Part shown: one piece after another, positions 27,712-36,403 of the stretch
Layout: every line of letters begins with the position of its first letter
How positions within the stretch are numbered: the stretch's first letter is position 1
Origin: Deltaproteobacteria bacterium
Lineage (GTDB): Bacteria; Desulfobacterota; Syntrophia; Syntrophales; Smithellaceae
Direction of reading: 5' to 3'
DNA: 46,527 bases
NCBI GenBank assembly: GCA_025361065.1
Contig: JANYAY010000127.1
Coordinates: forward strand, 1-46,527
Program-made: the position numbers and the translations under genes
Notes under the pieces: model-generated
The model's database searches: none
The model's input: only the letters and a program-made list of their open reading frames with translations
What the model was told of the DNA's origin: nothing

Positions 27712-28305
27712 TCAAGTAAATGATACTTTTGGAGATTTACGCTCGTCGGCACTTTCTACGGCTTCCAGAAGTTGCGCCACCTGAAAGTTAAATGAACTGG
27801 CAATAAGGCTTCCGGGAAATTGTTCGCGGCGGGTATTATAATCGGCAACGTTATCGTTGTAAGCCTGCCGGGCAAAGGAAATTTTGTTTTCCGTCGACGT
27901 CAATTCTTCCATTAACTGGCTCATGGTCGAATTGGCTTTCAGGTCGGGATAAGATTCGACAACTGCCAGGAGCTTCCCCATTATTGTGCCCAAAGCTCCT
28001 TCCGCCTTCATCAATCCGGTCATAGCCGCAGCACTGCCGGGGTTGGCGGCGGCCGCTTTGCTGGCGTCAAAAGCGTTATTGCGGGCTTTGATGACTTCTT
28101 CCAATGTGCCACGTTCATGAGCCAGATAGCCTTTGGCAGTTTCCACCAGATTGGGTATGAGGTCGTAGCGGCGCTTCAATTGGACATCGATCTGTTTAAA
28201 AGCATTCCGGTACTGGTTGCGTAAGAATACCAGGTTATTATATATGCCCACAAAATAGAACGCAATTATTGCGATAATAGCGACAAGTACGATTAACGGA
28301 ATCAT
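27712..28305 (-). CDS. lemA: LemA family protein
   Basis: A 197-aa protein anchored by one N-terminal TM helix (about 2-23, ending FYFVGIYN) followed by the helical LemA domain with the characteristic YNNLVFLRNQYRNAFKQIDV, LIPNLVETAKGYLAHE and NDNVADYNTRREQFPGSLIA. It starts after GGGAGGA. The adjacent M48 protease gene is the usual partner. Biochemical function is not established. Confidence 0.92.
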   Translation of the reverse strand: MIPLIVLVAIIAIIAFYFVGIYNNLVFLRNQYRNAFKQIDVQLKRRYDLIPNLVETAKGYLAHERGTLEEVIKARNNAFDASKAAAANPGSAAAMTGLMKAEGALGTIMGKLLAVVESYPDLKANSTMSQLMEELTSTENKISFARQAYNDNVADYNTRREQFPGSLIASSFNFQVAQLLEAVESADERKSPKVSFT

Positions 28306-28417
28306 ATGTCCTCCCGGTTATTTTTCCGTATTATTAAACTTTTGTCCGGCGAATATCAACATTAAAAGCAAAAACAATTATGGCGGGAGAGTGGGTGTTA
28401 GAGGGATGGCTTGTCGG

Positions 28418-29569
28418 CTATATTTTGTTTTTGGGGTTTTGCTTCGTAATGGCCAGATTGTCACGGTGAATGACTTCTGCGTAGTCCTTGTGACCCAGGA
28501 TCAGCTCGATCTTTGCTGTTTTCAAACCCATTATTTTGCGTACTTCAACAGAACTGAAATTGACGAGACCCTTGGCTATTACCGTTCCTTCGCGATCCAC
28601 GCAACTCACCGGATCGCCGACAGCAAAATCTCCTTCTACATCGATAATGCCTGAAGGAAGCAGACTCTTACCCTTTTCCAGCAGTGCTTTACTGGCGCCG
28701 TCATCAACAATCAGCCGGCCGTGAGAACGCAGGGTAAAAGCAATCCAGTATTTCTTGCTTTTTAAGCGATCAGCCATGGGCAGAAAAAGCGTGCCGATTT
28801 CACGACCTGCAATAATATCAGTTAAGACTTTCTTTTTTTTCCCGGGGGCAATGATACAGGGAATTCCGATGGCCGTAACCTTTTTGGCGGCAAGGACTTT
28901 GCTCTTCATACCGCCTGTGCCGATCGATGATGTTTCCGCCGTTGCAATGGTTTCAATTTCATCCGTGAATTCAGATACGAGCGGAATGAACCTGGCTTTC
29001 TCAGATTCAGCAGGGTTGCAGTCGTATAATCCCGCAGTATTGGTCAGGTTAATAAAAAGATCAGCCTCTACAATATTGGCGATCATGGCGGCGAGGTTGT
29101 CGTTGTCGCCGAATTTGATTTCATCAACGGCAACAGTGTCATTTTCATTGATAATAGGCGTCACTTTCCATTCCATCAGGGTGGAAAGAGTATTCCGGAT
29201 ATTTAAAAATCTTTGCCGGTCGGTGAGATCGGAAAGAGTCAGAAGAATTTGGGCGACATAAAGGCCGTGTTTTTCAAATGACTTGGAATAAACGCGCATC
29301 AGCCGGCCCTGTCCGACGGCGGCGGCAGCCTGTTTTTCCGGAATGCTTTTTAGTCTGCCGGTAATGTTCAGGCGGTGTTTCCCGGAAGCAATCGCTCCGG
29401 AAGATACGAGGATTATCGAATAACCCTGATTCACCAGCCCGGATATTTCGGTGACTAAAGAATCAACAACTTTGAGATCAAGGCCGTCCGTGCCGGTGAG
29501 CACTGCCGAACCGATTTTGATGAGAATTTTTTTTACGTGGGCCAGTGTTTCCAGACGGAGGTTTTTCAT
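28418..29569 (-). CDS. proB: glutamate 5-kinase (ProB) with PUA domain
   Basis: A 383-aa cytoplasmic enzyme catalysing the first step of proline synthesis (glutamate + ATP to gamma-glutamyl phosphate). Amino-acid kinase core: KKILIKIGSAVLTG near the N-terminus, VSSGAIASGKHRL, INENDTVAVDEIKFGDND, GTGGMKSKVLAAK. C-terminal PUA domain from about 285 (GRLIVDDGASKALLEKGKSL). No clear SD at ATG 29569; a GTG 12 codons later (VKKILIK) is an alternative start. It lies 31 bases after obg in the same direction. proA is not in this window. Confidence 0.94.
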   Translation of the reverse strand: MKNLRLETLAHVKKILIKIGSAVLTGTDGLDLKVVDSLVTEISGLVNQGYSIILVSSGAIASGKHRLNITGRLKSIPEKQAAAAVGQGRLMRVYSKSFEKHGLYVAQILLTLSDLTDRQRFLNIRNTLSTLMEWKVTPIINENDTVAVDEIKFGDNDNLAAMIANIVEADLFINLTNTAGLYDCNPAESEKARFIPLVSEFTDEIETIATAETSSIGTGGMKSKVLAAKKVTAIGIPCIIAPGKKKKVLTDIIAGREIGTLFLPMADRLKSKKYWIAFTLRSHGRLIVDDGASKALLEKGKSLLPSGIIDVEGDFAVGDPVSCVDREGTVIAKGLVNFSSVEVRKIMGLKTAKIELILGHKDYAEVIHRDNLAITKQNPKNKI

Positions 29570-29600
29570 TGTTAATTTTTCGACTTTTTTACGATTTCAC

Positions 29601-30602
29601 TTAAGTTTGGCTTAATTTCTCAATTATTTTGTTTAATATTTCCTTTATACCTTCACCGGTTACGGCGGAAAACGGATATAGTATTATGCCTTTTTTCTGA
29701 AATCGTGCAACTTCTTTTTTGACCTGATCCTGGACATCGGGAAGATCAATCTTGTTGAGAGCCACGATTTGCGGCTTTTCCAGCAGTTGCGGATTATAAA
29801 AACCCAGTTCTTTGTTAATTGCCTGATAATTCGCCAGGGCAATGTTGTCAGGTTCCAGGGAGATATCAATAATGTGGAGCAGGAGCGAGGTTCTTTCTAC
29901 ATGTTTTAAGAATTGGATGCCCATGCCGTGGCCTTCATGAGCCCCGGGGATCAAACCGGGGATATCAGCCATAACAAAACTTTTGCTGTCGAGATGTTTA
30001 ACGACGCCCAAATGCGGAGAGACCGTAGTAAAAGGATAATCGGCGATTTTGGGCCGAGCCGCGGAAACACGCGAAATGAAAGTTGATTTGCCCGCATTAG
30101 GAAAGCCGACAATGCCGACATCGGCCAGCAGTTTGAGCTCCAGTTTGAGCCAGCGTTCATCGCCGGGCATGCCTTCCTGAGCAAAACGCGGTGTTTGATG
30201 TGTGGAAGTGGCAAAATGAGAATTACCTTTCCCACCGATGCCGCCATGTCCGACTACATAAGTCTGTCCGTTAACAGATAAGTCGGCAAGTATCTCCTGC
30301 GTTTCGAAATCTTTAACGACCGTGCCCACGGGCACGACAATTTCCATATCTTCGGCGCTTTTACCGCTGCGGTTGTTTCCCGAACCATGGCTGCCATTTT
30401 GGGCCAGATAATGCTGCTGATATTTTAAGTCCAATAAGGTACGATGGCTTTGAGCTGCGCGGAAAAATATATCGCCGCCCTTGCCGCCTTCGCCGCCGTC
30501 GGGACCACCGCGAGGGACAAATTTTTCTCTGCGGAAACTTACACAACCTGGTCCGCCGTGTCCCGCCTTGATATAAATTTTTGCTTCATCAACAAATTTC
30601 AT
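29601..30602 (-). CDS. obg: GTPase Obg (CgtA)
   Basis: A 333-aa ribosome-associated GTPase. N-terminal glycine-rich Obg fold (SFRREKFVPRGGPDGGEGGK, then GGDIFF), G domain with P-loop GFPNAGKST, switch II DIPGLIPGAHEGHGMG, and NKID. It lacks the C-terminal OCT domain found in some Gram-positive Obg proteins, normal for proteobacteria. The SD is weak. It belongs to the conserved rplU-rpmA-obg order but is separated from rpmA by an intrinsic terminator and three tandem hairpins, so its expression may be separately controlled. Confidence 0.96.
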   Translation of the reverse strand: MKFVDEAKIYIKAGHGGPGCVSFRREKFVPRGGPDGGEGGKGGDIFFRAAQSHRTLLDLKYQQHYLAQNGSHGSGNNRSGKSAEDMEIVVPVGTVVKDFETQEILADLSVNGQTYVVGHGGIGGKGNSHFATSTHQTPRFAQEGMPGDERWLKLELKLLADVGIVGFPNAGKSTFISRVSAARPKIADYPFTTVSPHLGVVKHLDSKSFVMADIPGLIPGAHEGHGMGIQFLKHVERTSLLLHIIDISLEPDNIALANYQAINKELGFYNPQLLEKPQIVALNKIDLPDVQDQVKKEVARFQKKGIILYPFSAVTGEGIKEILNKIIEKLSQT

Positions 30603-30659
30603 GAATAATATCCGGAAAGATTTGCCTCTGTAATATCAATTTGATTGGAAGCATTATTG

Positions 30660-30875
30660 CCACAATCCCGCATGCGCGGGATAATTCGACTAACTAATTC
30701 TGCTGCGCGATGCTTGCATAATTAGAAACTCATTACCACAGCTATGCTGGATAATTCGGCTGGCCAATTCTACTGCGCTACGCTTGTATAATTGGAGCCT
30801 CATTGCCACCGCATGCGCGGGATAATTCGTCTAACTAATTCTGCTGCGCGATGCTTGCATAATTAGAGACTCATT
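30660..30875 (-). repeat. three tandem about 70-bp hairpin units in the obg leader
   Basis: Units start at 30681, 30751 and 30822 (period 70 and 71; the third is partial) marked by ATAATTCG. Each folds as CTAATT/AATTAG plus TGC/GCA around a 12-base loop. In unit 2 the stem changes to CCAATT/AATTGG and TAC/GTA, and GGCT/AGCC replaces GTCT/AGAC of unit 3, so several changes are paired. A preceding ATCCCGC-ATGC-GCGGGAT palindrome is at about 30666-30682. They lie between the rpmA terminator and obg. Confidence 0.85.
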
Positions 30876-30904
30876 AAAAAAGGCGCCTGTTTTGAGCGCC
30901 TTTT
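30876..30904 (-). terminator. rpmA intrinsic terminator (probably bidirectional)
   Basis: Stem AAAAGGCGC / GCGCCTTTT (30878-30886 with 30896-30904), 9-base loop, followed on the minus strand by a T-run (A30876-30881 on plus). It ends the rplU-rpmA transcript 26 bases after the rpmA stop. Confidence 0.88.
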
Positions 30905-30929
30905 GTAATCGTAATATTGTTGTGAAGAT

Positions 30930-31184
30930 TTATGCCGCGTAAACGCTTACCTTTTTTCTGGTCTTATCGAGTCTTTCAAATTTTACTATTCCATTAATCA
31001 AGGAAAAAAGAGTAAAATCTTTTCCTAAACCGACATTGTTACCCGGATGAATTTTTGTTCCTACCTGCCGCACGATGATTGATCCCGCATGGATTTTCTC
31101 ACCGCCGAACACTTTAACGCCACGCCTCTGGGAATTACTATCTCTACCGTTGCGAGAACTCCCTTGGCCTTTTTTATGTGCCAT
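30930..31184 (-). CDS. rpmA: 50S ribosomal protein L27
   Basis: An 84-aa protein, full length. [20 protein letters not shown] start, [21 protein letters not shown] and [19 protein letters not shown] are typical of L27; the N-terminus reaches the peptidyl-transferase centre. No cleavable N-terminal extension as in Firmicutes. GGAGGAAG precedes ATG. It follows rplU by 12 bases. Confidence 0.98.
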   Translation of the reverse strand: MAHKKGQGSSRNGRDSNSQRRGVKVFGGEKIHAGSIIVRQVGTKIHPGNNVGLGKDFTLFSLINGIVKFERLDKTRKKVSVYAA

Positions 31185-31196
31185 GACTTCCTCCGC

Positions 31197-31508
31197 CTAT
31201 ATTGAAATCTTTTTTATTTTCATGCTGGTTAAATTCTGGCGATGTCCGGTTTTCTTGTGAAAACCTTTGCGGCGCGTCATGTGGTAAACATGGATTTTCA
31301 TGCCCTTCTTTTGATTGACGATTTCACCTGTAACCGTGGCGCCCTCCACAAAGGGTTTGCCGATTGTAACGTTTTTATCGTCAGCAACCATCAGGACCTC
31401 GTTGAAAACGACTTCTGCGCCCTTATCACCGACCAGCTTTTCTATAGATAAAACATCACCTTCGCTTACCTTGTGTTGTTTCCCGCCTGTTTTTATTACT
31501 GCATACAT
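31197..31508 (-). CDS. rplU: 50S ribosomal protein L21
   Basis: A 103-aa protein. [20 protein letters not shown] start, the [19 protein letters not shown] region and the signature [12 protein letters not shown] are the L21 hallmarks. AAGGATAAGAG lies before ATG. First gene of the rplU-rpmA unit, with a good promoter 34-62 bases upstream. Confidence 0.98.
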   Translation of the reverse strand: MYAVIKTGGKQHKVSEGDVLSIEKLVGDKGAEVVFNEVLMVADDKNVTIGKPFVEGATVTGEIVNQKKGMKIHVYHMTRRKGFHKKTGHRQNLTSMKIKKISI

Positions 31509-31541
31509 ACTCTTATCCTTATATTGTGATTAAGATCGAAG

Positions 31542-31570
31542 CTTATAGTTAATTTGTGCTCGTTTGTCAA
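31542..31570 (-). promoter_or_regulatory. sigma-70-type promoter of rplU-rpmA
   Basis: On the minus strand TTGACA (31570-31565) and TATAAG (31547-31542) with a 17-base spacer, 34 bases before the rplU ATG. Confidence 0.85.
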
Positions 31571-31650
31571 TAAAATTTAGCTTTTAGAACAATTTTTTTT
31601 AATTATTGACCTCGCAATGGTTAAGACCCTGAAATAACGGAGATAATATC

Positions 31651-34134
31651 CTAAAAAAGCAGAGTCATCTTTTTAACAACGTGAATTTGCGTTAATTCTT
31701 CTTCATTAAATCCCAGAACATGCCCTATGATATCCAGAGGTCTTGCTGACCCCTGTTGGGAATGCCGAATAGTCAGGGATACTTTTTTTGCTGCAAAATC
31801 AAGTGTCATTTTCTCCACGAACGGACGAATATCTTTTGAAATATTCTTTCTCTTCGATTTCCGTTCAATATTAAATACCGGCGCGACCAGGAATTTTTGA
31901 ATATTATCTTCTAATGCGGCTAAATGTGCCGAATCAATGTCGTGCGGAAGGCGCAGCTCGTAGGAAAATCCGCGCAGTGCCTGGGCCAGATCTTTTTCAC
32001 TAAAAGCCAATTCCCGAATTTCCAGAACTTCCACCCCCAGGGGCAGTGCACCGTTGATCTCACTTTTCAGGAAGGCTAAATCCCCTGAATATTGTTGAGC
32101 GGTTACATCAGCGAACTCCTGAAGGCTTTCCATGCCGACGGAGGTCGCCGTAGCAAAAGATATTTTCGGATGGGGATGGTAACCCATGGAATAGGATAAA
32201 GACAGGCTGCTGCGGCGTAAGGCGCGGATTAATGCCGAAGATAATTCCAAATGGGAAAGGAAACGCGCACGGCAGGCTTTGGTAAAGGTGAAGCGATAAT
32301 GTTTCTCAATAACAGGCTGATTAGAAAAGGAGCGGCTAGATACAGCTGCCGCCGGATCAGTTTTGTCATCAGTCGCGGAAAAAGTATTTTTTGTCGTGGT
32401 AAAATCACAAACACCGCATTTTTGACAGCCATCGGCGCGGCAATCGGCAGTTGCTGAACAATCGGCGGCCTTGAGCCATTCTTCCCAGAGAAATTGACGG
32501 CTTACACCGCAGTCAATATTATCCCAGGGCAATATTTCGTCATGATCGCGCTCGCGGGTATAATCTTCCGGGTTAATTCCTGTCTCCCGTAACGCTTCCT
32601 GCCAGAGTTCAAAATTGAACAGCTCAGTCCAACCGTCAAAACGGCACCCCTTCCGAAAGGCCGCTTCTAAAAGGCCTGCGAGTTTTTCATCACCGCGGGA
32701 AAATAATCCTTCCAGCATGCTCATCCGGGCATCATGCCATTTCATGCTGAGGTTGCGGTTATTGATGCGCTGGCGGATATATTCCTGTTTAGCATATGTT
32801 TCGGCAAGTGAAATCTGCCGGTGCCATTGGAACGGTGTATGCGGTTTGGGAACAAATGTGGAAAGGCTGATGGTTACCTGGCCGCGGTTTTTCGCTGCCC
32901 GCAGCGCCTGATAGCCCAGTTCGATAATTCCCTCCAAATCTTCTTGAGACTCCTGAGGCAGTCCGATCATGAAATAGAGCTTGATTGATTTCCAGCCGGC
33001 GGCAAAAACTTTGTCCACCGTGGAGAGCAAATCTTCAGCGGTATTTCCTTTATTAATAATCTGACGCATCTTATTTGTTCCCGCTTCCGGCGCCAGCGTA
33101 AAGCTGGTTTTGCGGGTGCGTTTAATTTCTTCGATTAATGTTCCGGTCAGTGATTCTACACGCAAAGATGGAAGCGCCAGCGCAACACGCCGGGTATAAT
33201 ACCGGTTCATCAAATCTTTTAATAAAGGTTCAAGACAACTGTAATCACCGGAACTCAAAGCTAAAAGCGATATTTCATCGTGGCCTGTTGCCGCCAGTAA
33301 TTTTCCGGCCATCTCTTTGAGCAGAGATAAGTTTCTTTCCCTGTATGGACGCCAGAGCATTCCCGCCTGACAAAACCGGCAGCCGCGGGTGCAGCCGCGG
33401 GCTATTTCCAGGATAATGCGGTCATGGACGGTTTGCATTAAGGGGACAACAGGCGAAACAGGATAGGGCCATGAATTGAGATCAATTCCCTTTCTTTTTC
33501 TGATAATGCGGTTTTTATCATGCACAGCGGGAACATAAATGCCGGGAATTTGTGCCATTTGCAAAATGGATTCCTGCCGGGAGATTTTGTTTTTTTTGCC
33601 GTTACGAAGAAGTCCGGTAATTTCGGCCAGCACTTCTTCACCTTCGCCGATCACAAAGGCATCAATAAAATCAGCCAGCGGCGCCGGATTAAAACAGCAG
33701 GGCCCTCCGGCAATTATCAGCGGATCACCTTCCCGGCGATCGCAGCGTTTGAGCGGTACACCGCCTAATTCCAGCATGTTTAATACATTGGTATAAGACA
33801 ATTCATATTGGAGAGAGAATCCGACAATATCAAAATCCGCGAGCGGCAGTTGTGTCTCCAGCGAAGTAAGGGGCAGGTTGCCTTGTCGCAGTTGCTTCTC
33901 ACGATCGGGCCAGGGAGCAAAACATCTTTGTGCGGCCACGTAAGAAATTTCGTTTAATATTTCATAGAGAATCTTTAAACCCAAGTGTGACATTCCGACT
34001 TCATAAGTATCAGGAAAGGCAAGAAGAAAATTTACTTCCGCCTTCTCTTTATAAACGGAATTAACTTCTGCGCCAATATAGCGGCTGGGCTTCTCGGCGG
34101 CAAGCAGGAGTTCATCAAAATTATAGTTGATCAT
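31651..34134 (-). CDS. B12-binding radical SAM protein (TIGR03960-like) fused to DUF2344 (TIGR03936-like)
   Basis: An 827-aa protein from ATG 34134; a longer frame from 34215 would overlap the upstream gene by 95 bases and is not preferred. N-terminal B12-binding-like region (YEVGMSHLGLKILYEILN; IVGFSLQYELSYTNVL), radical SAM CTRGCRFC cluster (C-x3-C-x2-C, about 248-255), then a cysteine knot-like linker (CRADGCQKCGVC, about 560-580) and a C-terminal DUF2344 domain beginning YRFTFTKACRARFLSHLELS. Families of this kind are found next to ribosome genes and Rne/Rng in many bacteria; the reaction is unknown. It overlaps the 3' end of the upstream 156-aa gene by 14 bases. Confidence 0.9.
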   Translation of the reverse strand: MINYNFDELLLAAEKPSRYIGAEVNSVYKEKAEVNFLLAFPDTYEVGMSHLGLKILYEILNEISYVAAQRCFAPWPDREKQLRQGNLPLTSLETQLPLADFDIVGFSLQYELSYTNVLNMLELGGVPLKRCDRREGDPLIIAGGPCCFNPAPLADFIDAFVIGEGEEVLAEITGLLRNGKKNKISRQESILQMAQIPGIYVPAVHDKNRIIRKRKGIDLNSWPYPVSPVVPLMQTVHDRIILEIARGCTRGCRFCQAGMLWRPYRERNLSLLKEMAGKLLAATGHDEISLLALSSGDYSCLEPLLKDLMNRYYTRRVALALPSLRVESLTGTLIEEIKRTRKTSFTLAPEAGTNKMRQIINKGNTAEDLLSTVDKVFAAGWKSIKLYFMIGLPQESQEDLEGIIELGYQALRAAKNRGQVTISLSTFVPKPHTPFQWHRQISLAETYAKQEYIRQRINNRNLSMKWHDARMSMLEGLFSRGDEKLAGLLEAAFRKGCRFDGWTELFNFELWQEALRETGINPEDYTRERDHDEILPWDNIDCGVSRQFLWEEWLKAADCSATADCRADGCQKCGVCDFTTTKNTFSATDDKTDPAAAVSSRSFSNQPVIEKHYRFTFTKACRARFLSHLELSSALIRALRRSSLSLSYSMGYHPHPKISFATATSVGMESLQEFADVTAQQYSGDLAFLKSEINGALPLGVEVLEIRELAFSEKDLAQALRGFSYELRLPHDIDSAHLAALEDNIQKFLVAPVFNIERKSKRKNISKDIRPFVEKMTLDFAAKKVSLTIRHSQQGSARPLDIIGHVLGFNEEELTQIHVVKKMTLLF

Positions 34135-34591
34135 GTTTCGCGATCTCTTTGCATGAATACTTGTAAGGATTTTTTTTGATGTCCCGGAGTAGTGATAGAG
34201 CAAACTTTTTGGCAAAATTATCCGTCCCGAGGTAAGGGAGTGAATTATTTTTGAAGGTGTTAATTAATTCCTCGCGGACTATATCGCCTTTTTCTTTCTT
34301 AATATAAGCTCTTTCCAGCGTATATTCATAAATAAGCTTATCGCCAAAGATATTTTTCACCTGCAGATAATCGACTTCGGTTGAGAAAAATGATTCGTTT
34401 AAGGCGATGTCGATTTTTAAAGCGATCTCTACTTTAACCGTAGGGGCGGCAATTTCGCGCGACAAATCAAAAATATTTAACTTCAACCCATTGGGAAGAA
34501 TTATTTCTTCAATTAATTTCACTAATTTCCAGTCTCCATGCGTGTTCGCCCGATGGCGTCGTCTCTTAGCATTTTTAAGCTTGACCTGCAA
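34121..34591 (-). CDS. conserved hypothetical protein, 156 aa
   Basis: Not recognised as a named family. TTG at 34591 is preferred because AGAAGGA is 6 bases upstream; a TTG two codons earlier would touch the SD. Basic N-terminus (KLKNAKRRRHRANTHGDWK), then IIEEIILPNGL-like LIEEIILPNGLKLNIFDLSR, a strand-rich middle with EIALKIDIALNE and DYLQVKNIFGDKLIYEYTLE, and a helical basic tail RDIKKNPYKYSCKE. Probably cytoplasmic; no signal peptide or TM. The stop overlaps the start of the radical SAM gene, so the two are translationally linked. Divergent from purU. Confidence 0.6.
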   Translation of the reverse strand: MQVKLKNAKRRRHRANTHGDWKLVKLIEEIILPNGLKLNIFDLSREIAAPTVKVEIALKIDIALNESFFSTEVDYLQVKNIFGDKLIYEYTLERAYIKKEKGDIVREELINTFKNNSLPYLGTDNFAKKFALSLLRDIKKNPYKYSCKEIAKHDQL

Positions 34592-34650
34592 CGCCAATCC
34601 TTCTATAAATTAAGAAAGACATTTTAACCAGTAAAATATAAGGTTATCTG

Positions 34651-35508
34651 ATGAGTAATGTTCATGCAATTTTGCTTTTGTCCTGTCCCGACCGTAAAGG
34701 TCTTGTAGCCATGTTGTCTAATTTTATCTTTCAGCATAACGGCAATATAGTTCATGCCGACCAGTACACTTCCAAGAGAGGAAAAATATTCTTTATGCGG
34801 ATTGAGTGGGAGCTTCAAGGTTTTTCGCTGAGCCGCGAAGAAATTCCCGAGGCATTGGCGCCACTGGCCGCGCAGTTCGCAATGAAATGGGCTCTGCACT
34901 TTACCGATTATGTGCCCCGCATAGCCGTTTTCGTATCCAAACATCTCCATTGTCTCCATGATTTGATTCTGCGCCATCGTCTGGGTGAATTTAAAGCGGA
35001 AATACCTCTGGTAATCAGTAATCATCCTGATGCCCGGGAATCGGTGGAAGAATTAGGCCTGAAATATTTTCATTTTCCGATTACGGCGCAAAACAAGGCC
35101 GGACAGGAAAGACTGGAGATTCAGCATTTGCAGGAAATGAAGATAGACCTGATTGTGCTGGCGCGTTACATGCAAATTCTGACCGGGAAATTTCTTAAGG
35201 CCTATCCCCATAAGATCATCAACATTCATCATTCCTTTCTGCCGGCTTTTGCCGGGGGCAATCCTTATCAGCAGGCTTATGACCGCGGTGTGAAGATTAT
35301 CGGGGCTACCGGACATTATGTGACGGAAAATCTTGATGAAGGGCCGATTGTTGCGCAGGATGTAATCAAAATCAGCCATCGCGATACAATTGCCGACATT
35401 CAGACCAAAAGCAAAGACCTCGAAAGAATAGTGCTTGCGCGCGCTTTGCGCCTGCACCTGGAAAATAAAATTCTGGTTTATGGGTCAAAAACCATTGTCT
35501 TTGAATAA
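34651..35508 (+). CDS. purU: formyltetrahydrofolate deformylase
   Basis: A 285-aa enzyme hydrolysing 10-formyl-THF to formate and THF. N-terminal ACT domain (LLSCPDRKGLVAMLSNFIF, about 8-26) and C-terminal formyltransferase domain with the catalytic IINIHHSFLPAFAGGNPY (about 190-207), H and D (NLDEGPIVAQD) residues intact. Length and arrangement are standard. AAGG upstream. In an anaerobe it could supply formate or balance one-carbon units. It is followed 5 bases later by a cysteine-rich gene. Confidence 0.95.
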   Translation: MSNVHAILLLSCPDRKGLVAMLSNFIFQHNGNIVHADQYTSKRGKIFFMRIEWELQGFSLSREEIPEALAPLAAQFAMKWALHFTDYVPRIAVFVSKHLHCLHDLILRHRLGEFKAEIPLVISNHPDARESVEELGLKYFHFPITAQNKAGQERLEIQHLQEMKIDLIVLARYMQILTGKFLKAYPHKIINIHHSFLPAFAGGNPYQQAYDRGVKIIGATGHYVTENLDEGPIVAQDVIKISHRDTIADIQTKSKDLERIVLARALRLHLENKILVYGSKTIVFE

Positions 35509-35513
35509 ACAAT

Positions 35514-36326
35514 ATGAATAATCATTCAATCGTTTTGTGTCAGCCTGATGAATTTAAGTCCTGCGGCGCCTGCTGCGGACTTTACAATTATGTGGACAGT
35601 TCCCGCGAGTCGCTTCAGCTGCGATTGCGTGCGCGAACAAAGCGTTTCCGCGAGATGGTAAAAATTCCGGGTGACATTGAATACTATGCCGAAGCTACCT
35701 TTGCTGCGGAAGATTTTAAGAAGAGATATGAAGTAATTTACTGCTGTGAATATCTCGGTTTTCTCGATGAGTCGGAAAATAAAGTGGGTTGCTTATTGCA
35801 CCCGTTGCAGAATTCGGGTCTGGATATGCGCGCCGGTTCTTTTTACGGGCAGGAGACTTGCGCGGGCCATCTCTGCCCCAGTCATCATTTTATTCCCGGA
35901 AGTCAGGCGCAAATTATGATTAAAATAGTTAAGGACTGGTATCTTTACGGTCTTTGCCTGACGGATATTGATTTAGTAACTGATTATTTTCGAATTCTGG
36001 CCGATAGAATAGGCGAAGAACTCAAACCGGAAGTCTTTGAAAATGAAGCTTTGAGGAATATTGCCCGGGAGTTTTTTGACTGGAAAATTTACTGGCCATT
36101 TCGCTCGGAAGAGACCAACCGGCTGGGCAAATATTATTTTGACGGATCGCAATATATGATCAGTTATATTGATTATGCAAAATTCGGCAGAGAGATTTCG
36201 CCTCTGGATAAAATATTCATGAGCCTTTCTTCCACATTTGCCGATGCGCAGGAACTGGAAGCGGCAGAAGCGCTGATTTTGCGCAATGTGCGGCAATTTG
36301 TCGCCGCGTATCGGAAGCATTTTTGA
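35514..36326 (+). CDS. cysteine-rich conserved hypothetical, putative metal-binding protein
   Basis: A 270-aa protein not assigned to a named family. The N-terminal half holds three cysteine groups: SCGACCGLYN (about 16-25), YCCEYLGF with VGCLLHP (about 76-98) and ETCAGHLCPSHH (about 113-124). The spacing resembles CxxCC metal/Fe-S proteins (YkgJ-like group), but the C-terminal half, helical and acidic, has no match I recognise. No signal peptide or TM. It starts 5 bases after purU, so it is in the same transcript. The Cys/His set would suit a Zn or Fe-S site (inference). Confidence 0.6.
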   Translation: MNNHSIVLCQPDEFKSCGACCGLYNYVDSSRESLQLRLRARTKRFREMVKIPGDIEYYAEATFAAEDFKKRYEVIYCCEYLGFLDESENKVGCLLHPLQNSGLDMRAGSFYGQETCAGHLCPSHHFIPGSQAQIMIKIVKDWYLYGLCLTDIDLVTDYFRILADRIGEELKPEVFENEALRNIAREFFDWKIYWPFRSEETNRLGKYYFDGSQYMISYIDYAKFGREISPLDKIFMSLSSTFADAQELEAAEALILRNVRQFVAAYRKHF

Positions 36327-36333
36327 TTTCCTA

Positions 36334-36362
36334 TTGACAGAACAACTTATATTTTGTCTAAT
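36334..36362 (+). promoter_or_regulatory. sigma-70-type promoter of hpt
   Basis: TTGACA at 36334-36339 and TCTAAT at 36357-36362, 17-base spacer, 42 bases before the start codon. Confidence 0.75.
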
Positions 36363-36403
36363 GTGACGCGCCAAACAACCAATAATCCGAGGAGATTCCT
36401 GAA

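Noticed and set aside
30660-30875. CRISPR array
   Set aside because: Only three units, each itself a hairpin with no unique spacers between conserved repeats, and no cas genes.
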